In this document: positions 1-10,449 of the stretch, in pieces
Numbering within the stretch: the first letter of the stretch is position 1
Layout of the letters: each line of letters begins with the position of its first letter
NCBI GenBank assembly: GCA_037127315.1
Contig: JBBBDQ010001942.1
Location: forward strand, 411,001 to 475,000
DNA: 64,000 bases
Source of the DNA: Ascarosepion bandense
Lineage: Eukaryota > Mollusca > Cephalopoda > Sepiida > Sepiidae
Reading direction: 5' to 3'
Made by a program: the position numbers and the translations under genes
Notes under the pieces: model-generated
What the model was told of the DNA's origin: nothing
Databases searched by the model: none
The model's input: the letters and a program-made list of their open reading frames with translations, nothing else

Positions 1-395
1 ACACATTGGCACTGCCAGGGAGATAAAAATAATTTTTAACTTTTTGGTCACTCCAAGTGAATTTTGAGGTGGGGATGAGTTAGTCAACTGAAATAGCCTG
101 TGTGTGACCTCAAGAGGGGAGCAAGACACCCAAAATACAGCCGGCCAAGAAAGAGAAAGAGAGAGATAGACTAACATAGGGCCAGCAAAAAAGAAAGAGA
201 GAAACAAGCAATCCCCCAGTCAAAGAGATAAATTAAAATAAAATTTAAATGTAGGTAAAAAGTGAGGGATCAAATTAATATTATAATCAATATATAAACT
301 GTTCCCTCACTTTGTGGCCACAATAGTTTCTATATATTTATATTCTAAATTTATGGGCTTGAGAAAATAGATAGGAGGGGTAACAAGAGAAAGTG
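1..395. other. Unassigned AT-rich stretch with a hairpin
   Basis: No gene or recognised repeat is seen. Around 262-312 a short inverted repeat pairs a GTGAGGGA strand with a TCCCTCAC strand across about 35 AT-rich bases. A similar hairpin with GGGGGATC/GATCCCCC arms occurs near 13931-13980, so this may be a small dispersed foldback repeat. Purine-rich AAGAGAGA runs lie at 145-205. Confidence 0.4.
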
Positions 396-399
396 TGTT

Positions 400-482
400 A
401 AAGGCTACAAGGGATACTGAGATGCAAAAGGCCATGATTACCCACGCCCTGAAGGGACAGGGCACATAGAAGAAGAAGTAGA
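400..482 (+). mobile_element. RTE-type non-LTR retrotransposon 3' tail fragment
   Basis: The stretch matches the 3' end seen at 44700-44800: a block around CTGAAGGGACAGGGCACATAG followed by an AGAAGAAG tail. The same sequence is seen in reverse complement at 20124-20170. It is therefore the last ~80 bp of an RTE-like LINE, 5'-truncated. The GAA-rich tail is what remains of the 3' simple repeat. No coding capacity remains. Confidence 0.6.
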
Positions 483-499
483 AGAAGAACCAATTACCA

Positions 500-895
500 A
501 ATATTTAAATGAACAATCTAGCCTTCATAGGCATATCCCAACATTCCATGCATTGGTTTTATGACTAAAGTGCCCATCTATTGAAGAGTTAAATTGACAT
601 TTTAACCACCCTTGGAACATAAGACACCCTCCAAGCATTCTAACAATAAATATTAAGGGAATACCTTTTTGGAAAAATTTCCTAAATCTTACTGCCTGCA
701 ATTATTGTCAGTGGAAGTAATACAACATGCTTTTAACATTTAAATATAAAAAAAAAATATATTTCAATTGAATTTTCAGGGAGTATCCATAACCTATTAT
801 AACTATTAAATTGTTATCACTTGTAATAACTAACTATTAATAAGCTGTTATGACCATTGAGTAGTTAGTCACTGTATTCACCTATACAGTTAGCT
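500..895. other. Unassigned AT-rich stretch
   Basis: I see no gene, recognised repeat or structural motif here. It separates the RTE tail at 400-482 from the RTE reverse transcriptase remnant starting near 899. Confidence 0.4.
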
Positions 896-898
896 GAC

Positions 899-1625
899 TC
901 TGAGAGAATTAGGAATCCTGCCAGAATTCATTCTTAGCAGCCACAATCTTAACAACATTAGATTATCAGATGACACAGTGTTGATTAAAAGAGACAGGAA
1001 ACCAGGTTTATTCTATACTTTATCAGGCTTTTAAATGTTTATTTGACAACACTACTCAAATGTTTATAGACAAAAATCAAAATGGCATAAAACAAGGATG
1101 CCTCTTCCCACCAGACTTATTAAACCTTTACAGTGAAACAATCCTGAGAGAATTAGAAGTCCTACCAGGATTTATTATTGGCAGCCACAATGTTAACAAC
1201 ATTAAATTACCAAATGACACAGTGTTGATTAGAAGAGACAAAAAGGAAACCTGGCTTTATTCTATACTTTATCAAACTTTTAAATATTTATTTGACAACA
1301 ATACTCAAGTGTTTATACACAAAAATCGAAAGGGACACAAGACAAGGATGTGTCTTTTTACCAGAATTATTTAAAGTGCTACTGAAAGAATTAGATGTCC
1401 TACAAGGATTCATTATTAGCGACCACAATCTCCACAAAATAAGACATGATAGCAAACAGAAAAAAAACAACAGTATTGATTAGACAAGTTAGAAAAGCAA
1501 TGGTCAGTTGTTAGAATACAGAATTCCCGCAAAAAGGACAGCCCAAAATGTCAGCTATGAATTCAAGAGATCAATAATCGATCACAAAAATTGGGATGGG
1601 ATTTAATAGAAGACAGAAAATGTGA
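899..1625 (+). pseudogene. RTE-like reverse transcriptase fragment, tandemly repeated
   Basis: Frames here translate to pieces of an RTE-clade reverse transcriptase: GIKQGCLFPPDLLNLYSE, then LRELEVLPGFI, then NDTVLIRR, which corresponds to the ADDTVLI catalytic block. The block starting TGAGAGAATT recurs at 901, 1145 and 1383 (TGAAAGAATT), giving about 2.5 direct units of ~240 bp. The last unit runs on into a normal downstream RT stretch (KKDSPKC near 1535-1555). The first catalytic aspartate position is N or lost, and stops and frameshifts are frequent, so it is dead. The clade call rests on motif resemblance recalled from the family; the tandem structure is directly visible. Confidence 0.7.
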
Positions 1626-1626
1626 C

Positions 1627-1836
1627 ACCTAAACTCAAAATCCTTTTATTACAATTGCTGGGGTATTCTCATTCCATATGTGTGGTAGCAATTTAGTTAT
1701 CTCCCTTTCAACTTAACTCTCTAAGTCATTTGTTCACCACTGCTGTAGCCTGGTATTGAACTCACAACTCATTGGGTTAAGTCACTCGAACTAACCAACA
1801 TCTATATCAACTGGGCCATGTGTCCTTGAGGACAGC
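1627..1836 (-). repeat. Family C repeat, inverted copy (tRNA-like head)
   Basis: Reverse complement matches the element at 32225-32400 and 51780-51960: a tRNA-like head with the B-box-like GAGTTCAATACCAGG, then a GTGGTGAACAAATGACTTAG-type body, then CCCAGCAATTGTAATAAAAGG. A plus-strand copy of the body and tail begins immediately at ~1837, so the two form an inverted pair. Family C has this same back-to-back layout at several other places in the window. Confidence 0.55.
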
Positions 1837-2062
1837 AGTAGGGAACAAATAACTTAGAATGTTAAGTTAAAAGGGAGATAACTACATGGCTACCAGAAGT
1901 GGCATCGCACATGCAATGAGAATGATATACCCCAGTAATTGAAATAAAAGGTTCGATGCAAAATTCCTAGCACCTTAAGTAGGCTAGAGTGTACAACAAC
2001 CAAAATGTCATAATAATGGCAATAAAAATGAGGACAATAGTCCAAACAATGTAAATAGTGTA
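1837..2062 (+). repeat. Family C repeat, body and tail
   Basis: Contains the shared blocks CCCCAGTAATTGAAATAAAAG, CCTAGCACC, CAAAATGTCATAATAATGGC and ATGAGGACAATAGTCC found at 32350-32510, 45110-45235 and 51925-52045. The end overlaps the inverted-terminal segment common to the family. No open frame of interest. Confidence 0.55.
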
Positions 2063-3240
2063 AATCATCTCAAACCTCATCTCAAAAGTAAAGGCAAAGA
2101 AAGAAAAGTGTGCTAAACTGCTATGTAATATCAAAGCTTGCAAATCAACATTAATATCAGAAAATTTACTAAGTGATTAAGAGACGTTGTGCGGCAGCAG
2201 AGATATGGTTCTGCAGTAGAATTCTTAGAATATCATAGATGGTGCAAAGAACAGGCTCCTGATAGAATGTTTTCCATTTGCTACAGTCTTGACCTCTTCA
2301 AGTTAAGCGTCAACAATTAACTTTCCTGCATAGCCTAATGTACTTCACTTTGTACCTTTCTTAAGCTATTATAACTTAATAACTTCTCTACTTTGAGTGG
2401 CTCTTTGGCATTGTATTGGATGAAGAATGGTATAACAATTCTAAGCAACAATAAAGTTTTAATACAAACACAAAAAAAAGGACACTTCCACTTAGAATCA
2501 GAAAAAGACTTACAATTTCCTTTTCACATAACAAGGAAAGAAGACTTGGAGAATTTGACCATCACAGGCTATAATAGAAGCCAAAGGTAAACTGTGAGTA
2601 ACCTACCTAATAAGCTTGTGTAAATTGATGGCAGAACAGAGAGTTGGGGAAAAAAGAAGGGGACAAAAACTGCTAATAGTTTTAAAGGATAGAAGTTGTG
2701 CAGAACCACGTCATCAAAAGTCACGCCTGCAACCAATATTGAAAAATAGAAACATTGCTATTTAAATTATAAATGGGTTTTAATAAAGGAATATGTCACT
2801 CCAGCATGAGTGGGACACGCGATGCCCACGCAAGTTAACAGCTTGAAAACTCGTCTAGCAAATATTAAATCAATAACTTTTGGCCATTGGATTGTCTCAG
2901 ACAATTGGGTGCAGAGAAGGAGGCAATTTAAGGTCATCAATAAACAAGTCTCTCTTTTATCAGTTTACACAATTTATTTGGGGCTCATTGAAAAATCAAT
3001 AATTGCCAATTGACCTCCACTGACACAGGTCAAAGTTGAAGACATTAGGATTTTAGTGGCACTAGACAGTTTTGCGTTTTACTGATCTATTCAATTGTGC
3101 CATGAAATGACAATTAAATGTCATTCATGCAAGTTTATGTCCAAACATAATAAGACATTTTCTTTGACACAAACTTTAAATTAAAACAACTGAAAAAGGA
3201 ACCAAACTTTTCAAAATGGTCACAGATTTATATAAAATTG
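2063..3240. other. Unassigned region
   Basis: About 1.2 kb without a recognisable gene, RNA or repeat seen elsewhere in the window. Short open frames (for example 2393-2590) lack domain features and look like chance. Confidence 0.4.
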
Positions 3241-3254
3241 AATAACATTCTTAT

Positions 3255-3545
3255 AAATAGGTATGCTCTCTACCATAATAAAAACTGTTATATATATATA
3301 TATAATCATATAATTGAATTTGTTTTTTAATTAAAAATACATTGCGATATGGAAATTTATGTTTCAAGATTTTTATTTCATCATCAGGCATTGTTAGATC
3401 ATAGTTGTGAAAATGATTTTTTATATTTTGCTCTACAATATTTATTGTATTGAACACTTTTAAAAAAAAAAGTAAATGCCAGAGAACTCAAAATTGTAAA
3501 ACTGTTGGTTCACTTTAACTGGATTGATATATATTTTATACATAT
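3255..3545 (+). repeat. Foldback-family repeat copy (related to 30.5 kb palindrome)
   Basis: Segment 3335-3420 (TTGCGATATGGAAATTTATG, CATCATCAGGCATTG) matches an arm of the 30517-30764 palindrome. Segment 3440-3530 (GTAAATGCCAGAGAACTCAA and a TTCACTTTAACTGGAT end) matches 30800-30880 and the reverse complement of 23234-23325. A TA run at 3290-3303 lies inside. This is a dispersed non-coding repeat with a conserved 3' block of unknown class. Confidence 0.55.
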
Positions 3546-3627
3546 ATATATATACACACATCTAATCTTATTTGTTCCATTGTAGTACAGTAAAAAGTGC
3601 TCGATAGGTAAACCCAGAGCTTATAAT

Positions 3628-3944
3628 ACTCAAAATAATAACTAAATAGACTCTGTAAGTATTTAGGTTGTAAATTTATACTAAGATAAACCTTTAGAAA
3701 AACCACTAACAAACAGAACCTAATTCCGTTACAATACGGTGCACTAAGGCGTCGGATAAAAGGGGAGAAAAAAAAGAAATCCGCGGAATAAGGACAAGAC
3801 ATACGATACTCCGCAGTAAAGAAAAAAAACCCAAACGGAACCAACTACAAGAAAAAGGAAAAGTGGTCGAGCACTTTTTCTTTTTCTTGTGGTTGGTTTT
3901 ACAACCTAAATACTTACAGAGTCTATTTAGTTATTATTTTGAGT
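3628..3944. repeat. Perfect 47-bp inverted repeat with nested hairpin
   Basis: The left arm 3628-3674 and right arm 3898-3944 are exact reverse complements over 47 bp, separated by 223 bp. A second stem of ~27 bp sits just inside the right arm (about 3840-3864 with 3871-3896). The spacer is richer in CpG (3730-3815) than its surroundings. It resembles a foldback or TIR element. No protein is encoded, and no target-site duplication was resolved. Confidence 0.7.
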
Positions 3945-4068
3945 GTATGGAGATAAATAAATTTTCCTGTCATGGATTTAGTGTCCTATTACACTTTTAG
4001 GTTATGTTATTGACCTAACTAATTATACATTCAATAAATAAAAATATTAGCATGTTCAATTTACTATT

Positions 4069-4352
4069 ACTTAGGCGATCATGTCTCAAAAGAGACATGA
4101 CTGACTGGCAGAAGATCTTTCTACAGTAGGTTGTCATTACTTTCTGTGTATGCTGGTTGTCAACCAAAGCTATAAAACCCAATCCAATCCTGCTATTTAA
4201 TCTATAGCTGGAGGGAGGAAAGATAGCTTAATGCTTTTTCTAAGAGTATTTGTTTGCAAATGAATGCAGCAAATTCAACTGGAATTCAAACTTAGCTCTC
4301 TAATTTCTCATTCTAAGCCAATATCCACAGCAGAACAATGCACATCTACAAT
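4069..4352 (-). mobile_element. tRNA-derived SINE (family S1), nearly full length
   Basis: On the minus strand this reads as a tRNA-like head (A-box-like region, B-box-like GAATTCCAGT end), a CTTAGAAAAAGCATT-type body, and the distal block containing a CAGTCAGTCATGTCTC stem. It is the reverse complement of the complete copy at 24831-25140. The A-box is eroded (CAGAACAATGC on the plus strand), so this is an old copy. Confidence 0.75.
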
Positions 4353-4494
4353 CTTAATTCTCAAATACTAATCATATGTGTTAGCATCTCCAATCAGTTA
4401 AGAAGCCACGAGAGTTATGCCTCATGTAGCATCAACATTTATCAGTATTATTTAATAAAATCTTTGTCAGCAAGGAAATGATGTAAATGGGTAA

Positions 4495-4560
4495 ATAACA
4501 GGACAGACTGGGTTCTATAGCTTTGGGTTGCAGCCAGTCTAAGAGAAGGAAAAATTCTGA
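4495..4560 (+). mobile_element. S1 SINE internal fragment
   Basis: AATAACAGGACAGACTGGG and TTCTATAGCTTTGG match the middle of the S1 consensus (24970-25020). The match stops after the CAGTCTAAG block, so it is a truncated piece. Confidence 0.55.
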
Positions 4561-5845
4561 ATTCAAAACCATCCTGGAGAGGGTTGGGCTCTGTCATGCT
4601 ATCTTGCCCTAGATACACTACTTCTACTGCAGCTGCAGTACTGTGGTGCTTCTATGACTTTGGGGAGTCATGGGAATAATGATGTGAATGTATAGGTATA
4701 AAAATATATAGGTTTAGTACAAATGGACATGATACTAATAGAGAGAGTCAAGACCCTCAAAATAAAAAATATGAGGTCATAATTCCAATGGTCAAAAATC
4801 TAATCTGGAAAGTTCAACATCAGAAAATGACAATTGGTGGAGGTTGCTTAAATCAAAAATGTCAGGACACCATATCACAATTTGCAATGTAGCCAAGAAG
4901 AGCCAAGGAATCTTGTTGTCCAAAGTAGCCTTCTTTTATTTGAGTAAGAAAAGTTCTTATTGGTTGTGACTTATTGGTACCATATTGCAAGTCCTATGAA
5001 AGTTGCCCTGATTCTGATTTTCTTCTTTGACATGAAGAACATGAATTCTTTTTTTGAAGTAAGACTTGATGTTTTCCTTTGTTGCATGATACCTACATAT
5101 AAAATGCTGTGACTTCCTTTAGTTCATCTGTTTGTCACATCCTCTAAAATAGACAAACATTGACCGATCAAAACCAAATTTTGGGGAAGAAGTGCAAACA
5201 GGTAAGGGGGTCAAAAGTACAGGTAGTTTTACGATGGTACGTATCTTTGTACAATAAATTTTTATTCATTTTTTTTAGAAATTAAGTTTTATTATTTAAC
5301 ATACCAAAATACACTATTTTTAAAAAAGAAATAATGATTAAAAAATAACAAATATTTATTCAATAAAAATGCAGTATTGTTTTTTGCATATGTTTTCTTT
5401 AAGTTTTTATATATACAATAGTCCAGTTTCCACTTTGCCCTGTGTTTGCAAGAAATATAAACAAATCACAAGGCCAAATGGTTAAAAAAGTTGAAATTTG
5501 ACTCCAGAAAAAATATTTAGACCAGTTGTATTTTGCATGCTCAAGAGTAAGAAATCCTAAGAATTTATACTTCACTGTTAAAGAAACAATTTTCTTAAAC
5601 AATATTCTTTACCATAAAGTCCTATAAAATTAAATTAAATTAAAGAAATTATCAAACTACAGAGTAGGACTTTTGTCAAAGTATTTTCCCAAAATAATCA
5701 GATTATTCAAATTTCGTCGTTTGGTTTGTGAAACTGAACAAAATGTAGAGTTTGTAAATCTCAATAAAAGATGTTAATGATAACTTCAACATTACTAAAT
5801 GCTGAGAGGATTTTAACATGGTCTCATTCTCACAACTGATTTCAT
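4561..5845. other. Unassigned region
   Basis: No gene, RNA or within-window repeat recognised. AT content rises after 5260. The open frame 5399-5602 on the minus strand has no visible domain. Confidence 0.4.
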
Positions 5846-5847
5846 GT

Positions 5848-6593
5848 GATACGACTACATTGAATCAATGGCTAAATTTACTGCTAGGAAGGTTGGGTCA
5901 CTGTATTGGGTGAGGAAGTTTTTCTCACCTGAATCCATCTTACACATCTTACACATACACAAATCAACTATCTGCCCATGCATTGGATACTGCTTTCATA
6001 TCTGGTCAGGTGCCTCTACTATTCATCATGGAGTTCTTGACAAAATACAAGGAAAAATCTGCAATCGATTCTGACCTGGCAGATTGATGCCAGTCACTTT
6101 CTCACCAACAAGATGTTACTTCCATCAGTCTCTTTTACAAATATTTTCACAGTTTCTGCTCTGACCAACTTAGCTCCCTGGTGCCCCCTCTACTCAAGTA
6201 ACTAGAGATGCAGCAATGTCCCACCCTTTTACTGTCAAAATAGATGTAACTGTCTCTTCTACTATAACAGTTTCTTTTCTTGCACTTCTCATTTATGGAA
6301 CTTTTTTCTGTATACTTACTTCCCTGATAGCTACAATTGCCAAAAATTTAAATGCAATGTCAATCACCATCTCTTACCTCCTTGACTTCCATCATTTCTT
6401 ATCCTTTCCCCTACATCCTTGTTAATTCTCACTTTTCACTTTACTCTCAAGTAACTCTATTCACACCTGTATTCTCATCCTTCTCTTACCTATTCTATAT
6501 TGATGTAACCTTTCACTCTCCTTTTATGTAGCCCCCTGTACACCAGGGATATTACTGCCTTTACTTGGAGTAAAACAAAAAAATAATGTTTAA
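5848..6593 (+). pseudogene. LINE family A 3' end (reverse transcriptase C-terminus and 3' UTR)
   Basis: Translation gives IESMAKFTARKVGSLYW, then SPESI, KSTICPCIGYCFHIWSG and VLDKIQGKICN, which is the C-terminal region of a CR1/Jockey-like non-LTR reverse transcriptase ORF. The full in-frame version of this region is best seen at 40436-40893. The 3' UTR block CCAGGGATATTACTGCCTT, then a short A-rich tail, marks the element end near 6593. Frameshifts and stops show it is dead. The clade is an inference; membership of one family is clear from sequence. Confidence 0.75.
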
Positions 6594-6594
6594 A

Positions 6595-8290
6595 GATTTC
6601 CTTGATCACAAGATCATCTGCAGTAAATTTGCACCCTGGCTATTACAACATTTCACCATCCCTAGCAGAACTTCTATTATCACAGTGTGGGATTTCTAAT
6701 AACAAACGTGCGAGAAGGAAAAAAAAAAGTCTCTAAATGAAATTGGCTAGATTATATATATATAAAAAAAAATTAAATCTAAAATATTTTTTAATTTAAA
6801 AATTTGAAATTTGAAATTCCTAGTCATTTTTGTTTGTATGCATGTGTAGTCACACTAACATAACAAATTTAGCCTGATGACAGCCTAAAGAACAAAATGC
6901 ATCACACAAAATCATTTTCTATTTGTCAAACAATTTTTCCCTAATATATATATAAAATGAATTAGATGTTCATTATAATGACATTGACCACAATTTTGAC
7001 ATAAAATATGCTACTCTAATTAAAAGAGGGAATAATTCCTTAAGACAAAAATGTCTAGAAAGTGCTTTAATTGCTAGATCATCCACAGTAAATTTACGTC
7101 TACATTCTTACAATGTATCACCATTTTTGGCTGATATTCTATTATAATGTGATGTATTTAATAACACAGATGATGGAAACAAGAAGAAAAATATCTCCAT
7201 GAAATTGGCAATGTTATAGACTCAAAACACATTTATAAAAAAAGAACCCAAACAAACACATTATTAAACAAACCAAAAAAATTTTCAAAAATATTCGAAA
7301 TTCAAAACTCTCAGCATCCTACAATGAAGTCTGAAAGGACAGAACGCATCATGCAAAATCGTATTCCACCTTGTCACACATATATATATATATTAATTGT
7401 TGATTATCACAAGACTGACCACAATTTTGATATAAAAGAATGCTATTCTAATTAAAAGAGAGAATAATTCCTTAAGACAAAGATGTCTAGAAAGTGCTTT
7501 AATCGTTAGATAATCCACAGTAAATTTATGTCTATGTTCTTACAATGTATCACCATTTTTGGCTGATATTCTATTATAATGTGATGTATTTAATAACACA
7601 GATGATGGAAACAAGGAAGAAAACTATCTCCATGAAATTGGCGATGTTATCGACTCAAAACACATTATTTATGAAAAAAACAAAAAACAAAAAAGAAAGA
7701 CAAACACATTATTAAACAAACAAAACAAAATTCAAAATATTTGAAATTCAAAACTCTCAGCGTCCTTCGGTCATGCGCATGTGCAGTCGGATCCATGTAC
7801 ACAAACTTAATCTAATGGTGTCTGAAATGACAGAACGTATCACCCAAAATCATTCCACCTTGTCATATATATATATATATATATAAATATATATATATTA
7901 ATTGTTGATCGTCACGAGACTGACAGCAATTTTCATATCAAAGAATGCTACTCTAATTAAATAAGAGAATAATTCCTTACGACAAAAATTTCTAGAAACT
8001 GCTTTAATCGCTAGATCATCCACAGTAAATTTACGCCTAGATTCTCACATTTCACAATTCTTGCCAGATCATCTGTTATCACTATGTGGGATATTTAATA
8101 ACAAAGATGATGGAAACAAGAAGAAAAAGAATACAGATGGATATGGCTAGACTTCAAATGAAAAAATTGTTGCTAAAACTTTTGAAACTCCTGGTATTTC
8201 TTGTAAACAAACCTAGTCCAATGAATTCCTAATGGATGAAGTGTTTCACAAAAACTTTTTCAGATTTGTCATGCATCTTTTTTTTTCAAA
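6595..8290 (+). repeat. Four-unit long tandem repeat (~420-515 bp units)
   Basis: Four direct units start near 6595, 7021, 7441 and 7946. Shared blocks are AATAATTCCTTAAGACAAA (from unit 2), GATCATCCACAGTAAATTTA, GATATTCTATTATAATGTG, AACACAGATGATGGAAACAAG and CATGAAATTGGC. Unit 1 is the most diverged; units 2 and 3 are closest. Each unit carries a TA run of varying length before its end, and unit 3 has the longest, interrupted run (7863-7896). No frame is conserved across units. This is a local tandem amplification of an unclassified repeat. Confidence 0.75.
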
Positions 8291-8294
8291 AATA

Positions 8295-8295
<1 letters not shown>

Positions 8296-8342
<47 letters not shown>
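8296..8342 (+). repeat. (TG)n microsatellite
   Basis: About 23 nearly uninterrupted TG dinucleotides. It lies just after the fourth unit of the 6.6-8.3 kb tandem array. Confidence 0.95.
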
Positions 8343-8345
<3 letters not shown>

Positions 8346-8459
8346 TAGAATAGACATTTTGTGTCTGTTAAATTCAGTGATTGTTGATGTAGAAAGAACA
8401 AAATTTGTTCAAGTTTTTGACACATGAAATAGAAGAAAAAAATCAAGTGTATTTTAAAT

Positions 8460-8800
8460 AGCACATTTTTTTAAAGCCGTTTTTTGAAAGCTAAATCCCG
8501 TGAAAGTAGAACACACGATCAACAGAATATAACAGGGACATTTAATAGCAATATGTAATTTTTTTTTGTTATAGTAAAACATCCTGCTATCCCCGAGAAT
8601 ACAATGCTCTATTTTATAAAAGATGGTAACGACGGTACGATGATGGGAAAGGTCTTAGTTGAAGGCATTCACTATTCGATAGTCGATTCCGCTCCAACCC
8701 ATGGCTTGCCTAGATGTGTATTATTGTTAATTGTACCTTAGTACAATAAATCTGTATTCCTTATTTCTGGTGTGGAGTTCCATTCTTCAACTGATCATGT
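8460..8800 (+). mobile_element. Possible LTR fragment
   Basis: An LTR-like promoter and polyadenylation pair is visible: TTTTATAAAAGATGG near 8612 and ACAATAAATCTG near 8741, spaced as in the R-U5 of a short LTR. A TGTTATAG start is possible at 8567. I could not find a matching target-site duplication or a convincing CA end, so boundaries are uncertain. Confidence 0.35.
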
Positions 8801-8825
8801 TATACTGTATTCCTTTTCGGGATAT

Positions 8826-9430
8826 ATCATTTTTATAATCATTTCACTCCAAACAAGGCAGTATAGCCACTGGTGCGCAGGACATTACAGAAAAGGAGAA
8901 TAGAAAAAAGAACAAGTTACAGAGCGTGTAGGAGAATAGATAAGAGATAGATGGGAAAACTGGTGTGCAGCGCATTACATGAAAGTAGAACGAGAAGGAA
9001 GAAAAACGAGATACAGCGGGTGACAGGGAAAGGATAAGAGAAAGATGAGAGATAAAAGATGAAAACTGATGTTACCCTTAAACTCTTGGAGATTGTACCT
9101 GTCAGAGAAGCAAGTATAGGAAAGGGGAGTTCCACAGGTGGAAAGTGTGAGAAAAGAAACTGACGGAGTAGAAGTTGGAGGTTACATTTGACTGTTTTAA
9201 CTGTAAAAGAGTGGGACCTAGTTGCCAATCTAGTAGCTTGAGTAAATTCATTTGGTGAGAAAGTAACAGAAGTCAGGCTGCAAAATTTGGATCAGTTAAA
9301 CTGCAGATCCTCCTTTGAATTTTGTCAAGAATCCCAAGATGAATAGCAGTATTCAATGCACAGATGAATAGTAGATTTGTATATGTACAAAATAGATTGT
9401 GATGAGAAAACCATACTGGCTAAACATGAT
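8826..9430 (-). pseudogene. LINE family A 3' end, reverse strand
   Basis: Starts (in + coordinates) with the reverse complement of the family tail, AATCATTTCACTCCAAACAAG, and reads inward through the 3' UTR into coding sequence. The minus-strand frame gives ATRSHSFTVKTVKCN, matching the ATRLATRSHPFTV block of other copies. The upstream part (9290-9430) corresponds to the ICRSTIH-type block. Several frameshifts are present. Confidence 0.75.
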
Positions 9431-9490
9431 ATATATCTATTGTTTTTTAATGAGCACTCTTATTATTTTAATATTATTTACTTTTATTTT

Positions 9491-9860
9491 TGTTAGGGTG
9501 CCCTCCTATGAGGAATGAAAGCTTCCTCTTCCTATATAATTACCCACATCACTTACAGAGGCAGTTAAATACAGCAGTTAAGTGTGCAGTTAAAGTCAAC
9601 TATGATTCAGGCAATAAGCAATGAAACTGTACCGTTTGGATTTATTTGTATTTATTGTTTATTAACACTTACTTTGTACATATGTTCTTGTTATACTAAT
9701 ACACTGTTTCGAACCTACCTCCTGTGTTCCGTGTCTTACTTCCGGTCAAATTGGTCACTACAACTTTGTAACAAAGCTTTGCCGTAACAACTCCACAACA
9801 AATTGGTGACAAAAATTTGCATTAAGATTTGCCACAACAAATTGGTGACGAAAATCTACA
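9491..9860 (+). mobile_element. LTR plus primer-binding-site-like stretch of an LTR retrotransposon
   Basis: A candidate LTR runs from TGTTAGGG at 9491 to GCCGTAACA at 9789 (~299 bp) and contains CCTATATAATTACCC near 9532. Directly after it, CAACAAATTGGTGAC occurs at ~9796 and again at ~9835. A TTGGTGAC-type site just downstream of an LTR is typical of Gypsy- or BEL-like elements. No gag or pol follows, so this is a 5' end remnant. The call is from layout; no protein supports it. Confidence 0.5.
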
Positions 9861-9957
9861 ACAATTTTATTAAGTTATTTTTTTAATAGATAGTTGTTTT
9901 TGTTGAATGTTAATGGCTTCAATAATTTTTTTTTGTAATTGGATTTAGAGAGTAGAC

Positions 9958-10440
9958 TAACATATTTTTTGTAATCATTTCACCTGAAGCAAGGTAATAA
10001 AGCTACTAAGATGCAAGTTTTTTTTATTTTCTACAATGATGTTACCCCCATACAAAGATCAAGGGCCACTGGAGGTAGAGAGATACAGAATAAGGGAAAC
10101 AACCTGAAGAAAGGAGATAATGCAACCAAGATAAGGGGCCACCGGCTATGTACCACTCCAGTAAGTATCTGACTCCTGCTATCCTCTGTCTTTACAGGAG
10201 TTAGATCAGGCTAAAAATGAGATACTGTTGTAATATTAGGGTGTAGAGAGTTCCAGAATAAGGGACACCATCCCAAGCATGGTAACAAGGCTACCAAGGT
10301 GCAAGATGTCACCGGAAGTGAAGGAGAAGGAATGATTTGGTATTGGAAGTGAAAGAGTTAGAAGAAATTTGTTAGGAGAACATACAATAAAAGAACAGAA
10401 TTCAGGAAGAAAGAAGATGACAATAGAATGTTGCATTTAA
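9958..10440 (-). pseudogene. Composite of LINE family A and family B 3' ends, reverse strand
   Basis: At 9966-10010 the reverse complement of the family A tail (AATCATTTCACCTGAAGCAAG) is present. At 10030-10090 a family B-like tail follows (ATGTTACCCCCATACAAAG, GCCACTGGAGGTAGAG). 10225-10440 resumes as a family A-like 3' UTR ending GAATGTTGCATTTAAATTT. No coding segment survives. The patchwork suggests nested 3' ends. Confidence 0.5.
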
Positions 10441-10449
10441 ATTTTTGCA

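Noticed and set aside
8567..8800. Complete solo LTR
   Set aside because: TATA and AATAAA are present, but no target-site duplication or defined 3' end could be found, so it is listed only as a possible fragment.
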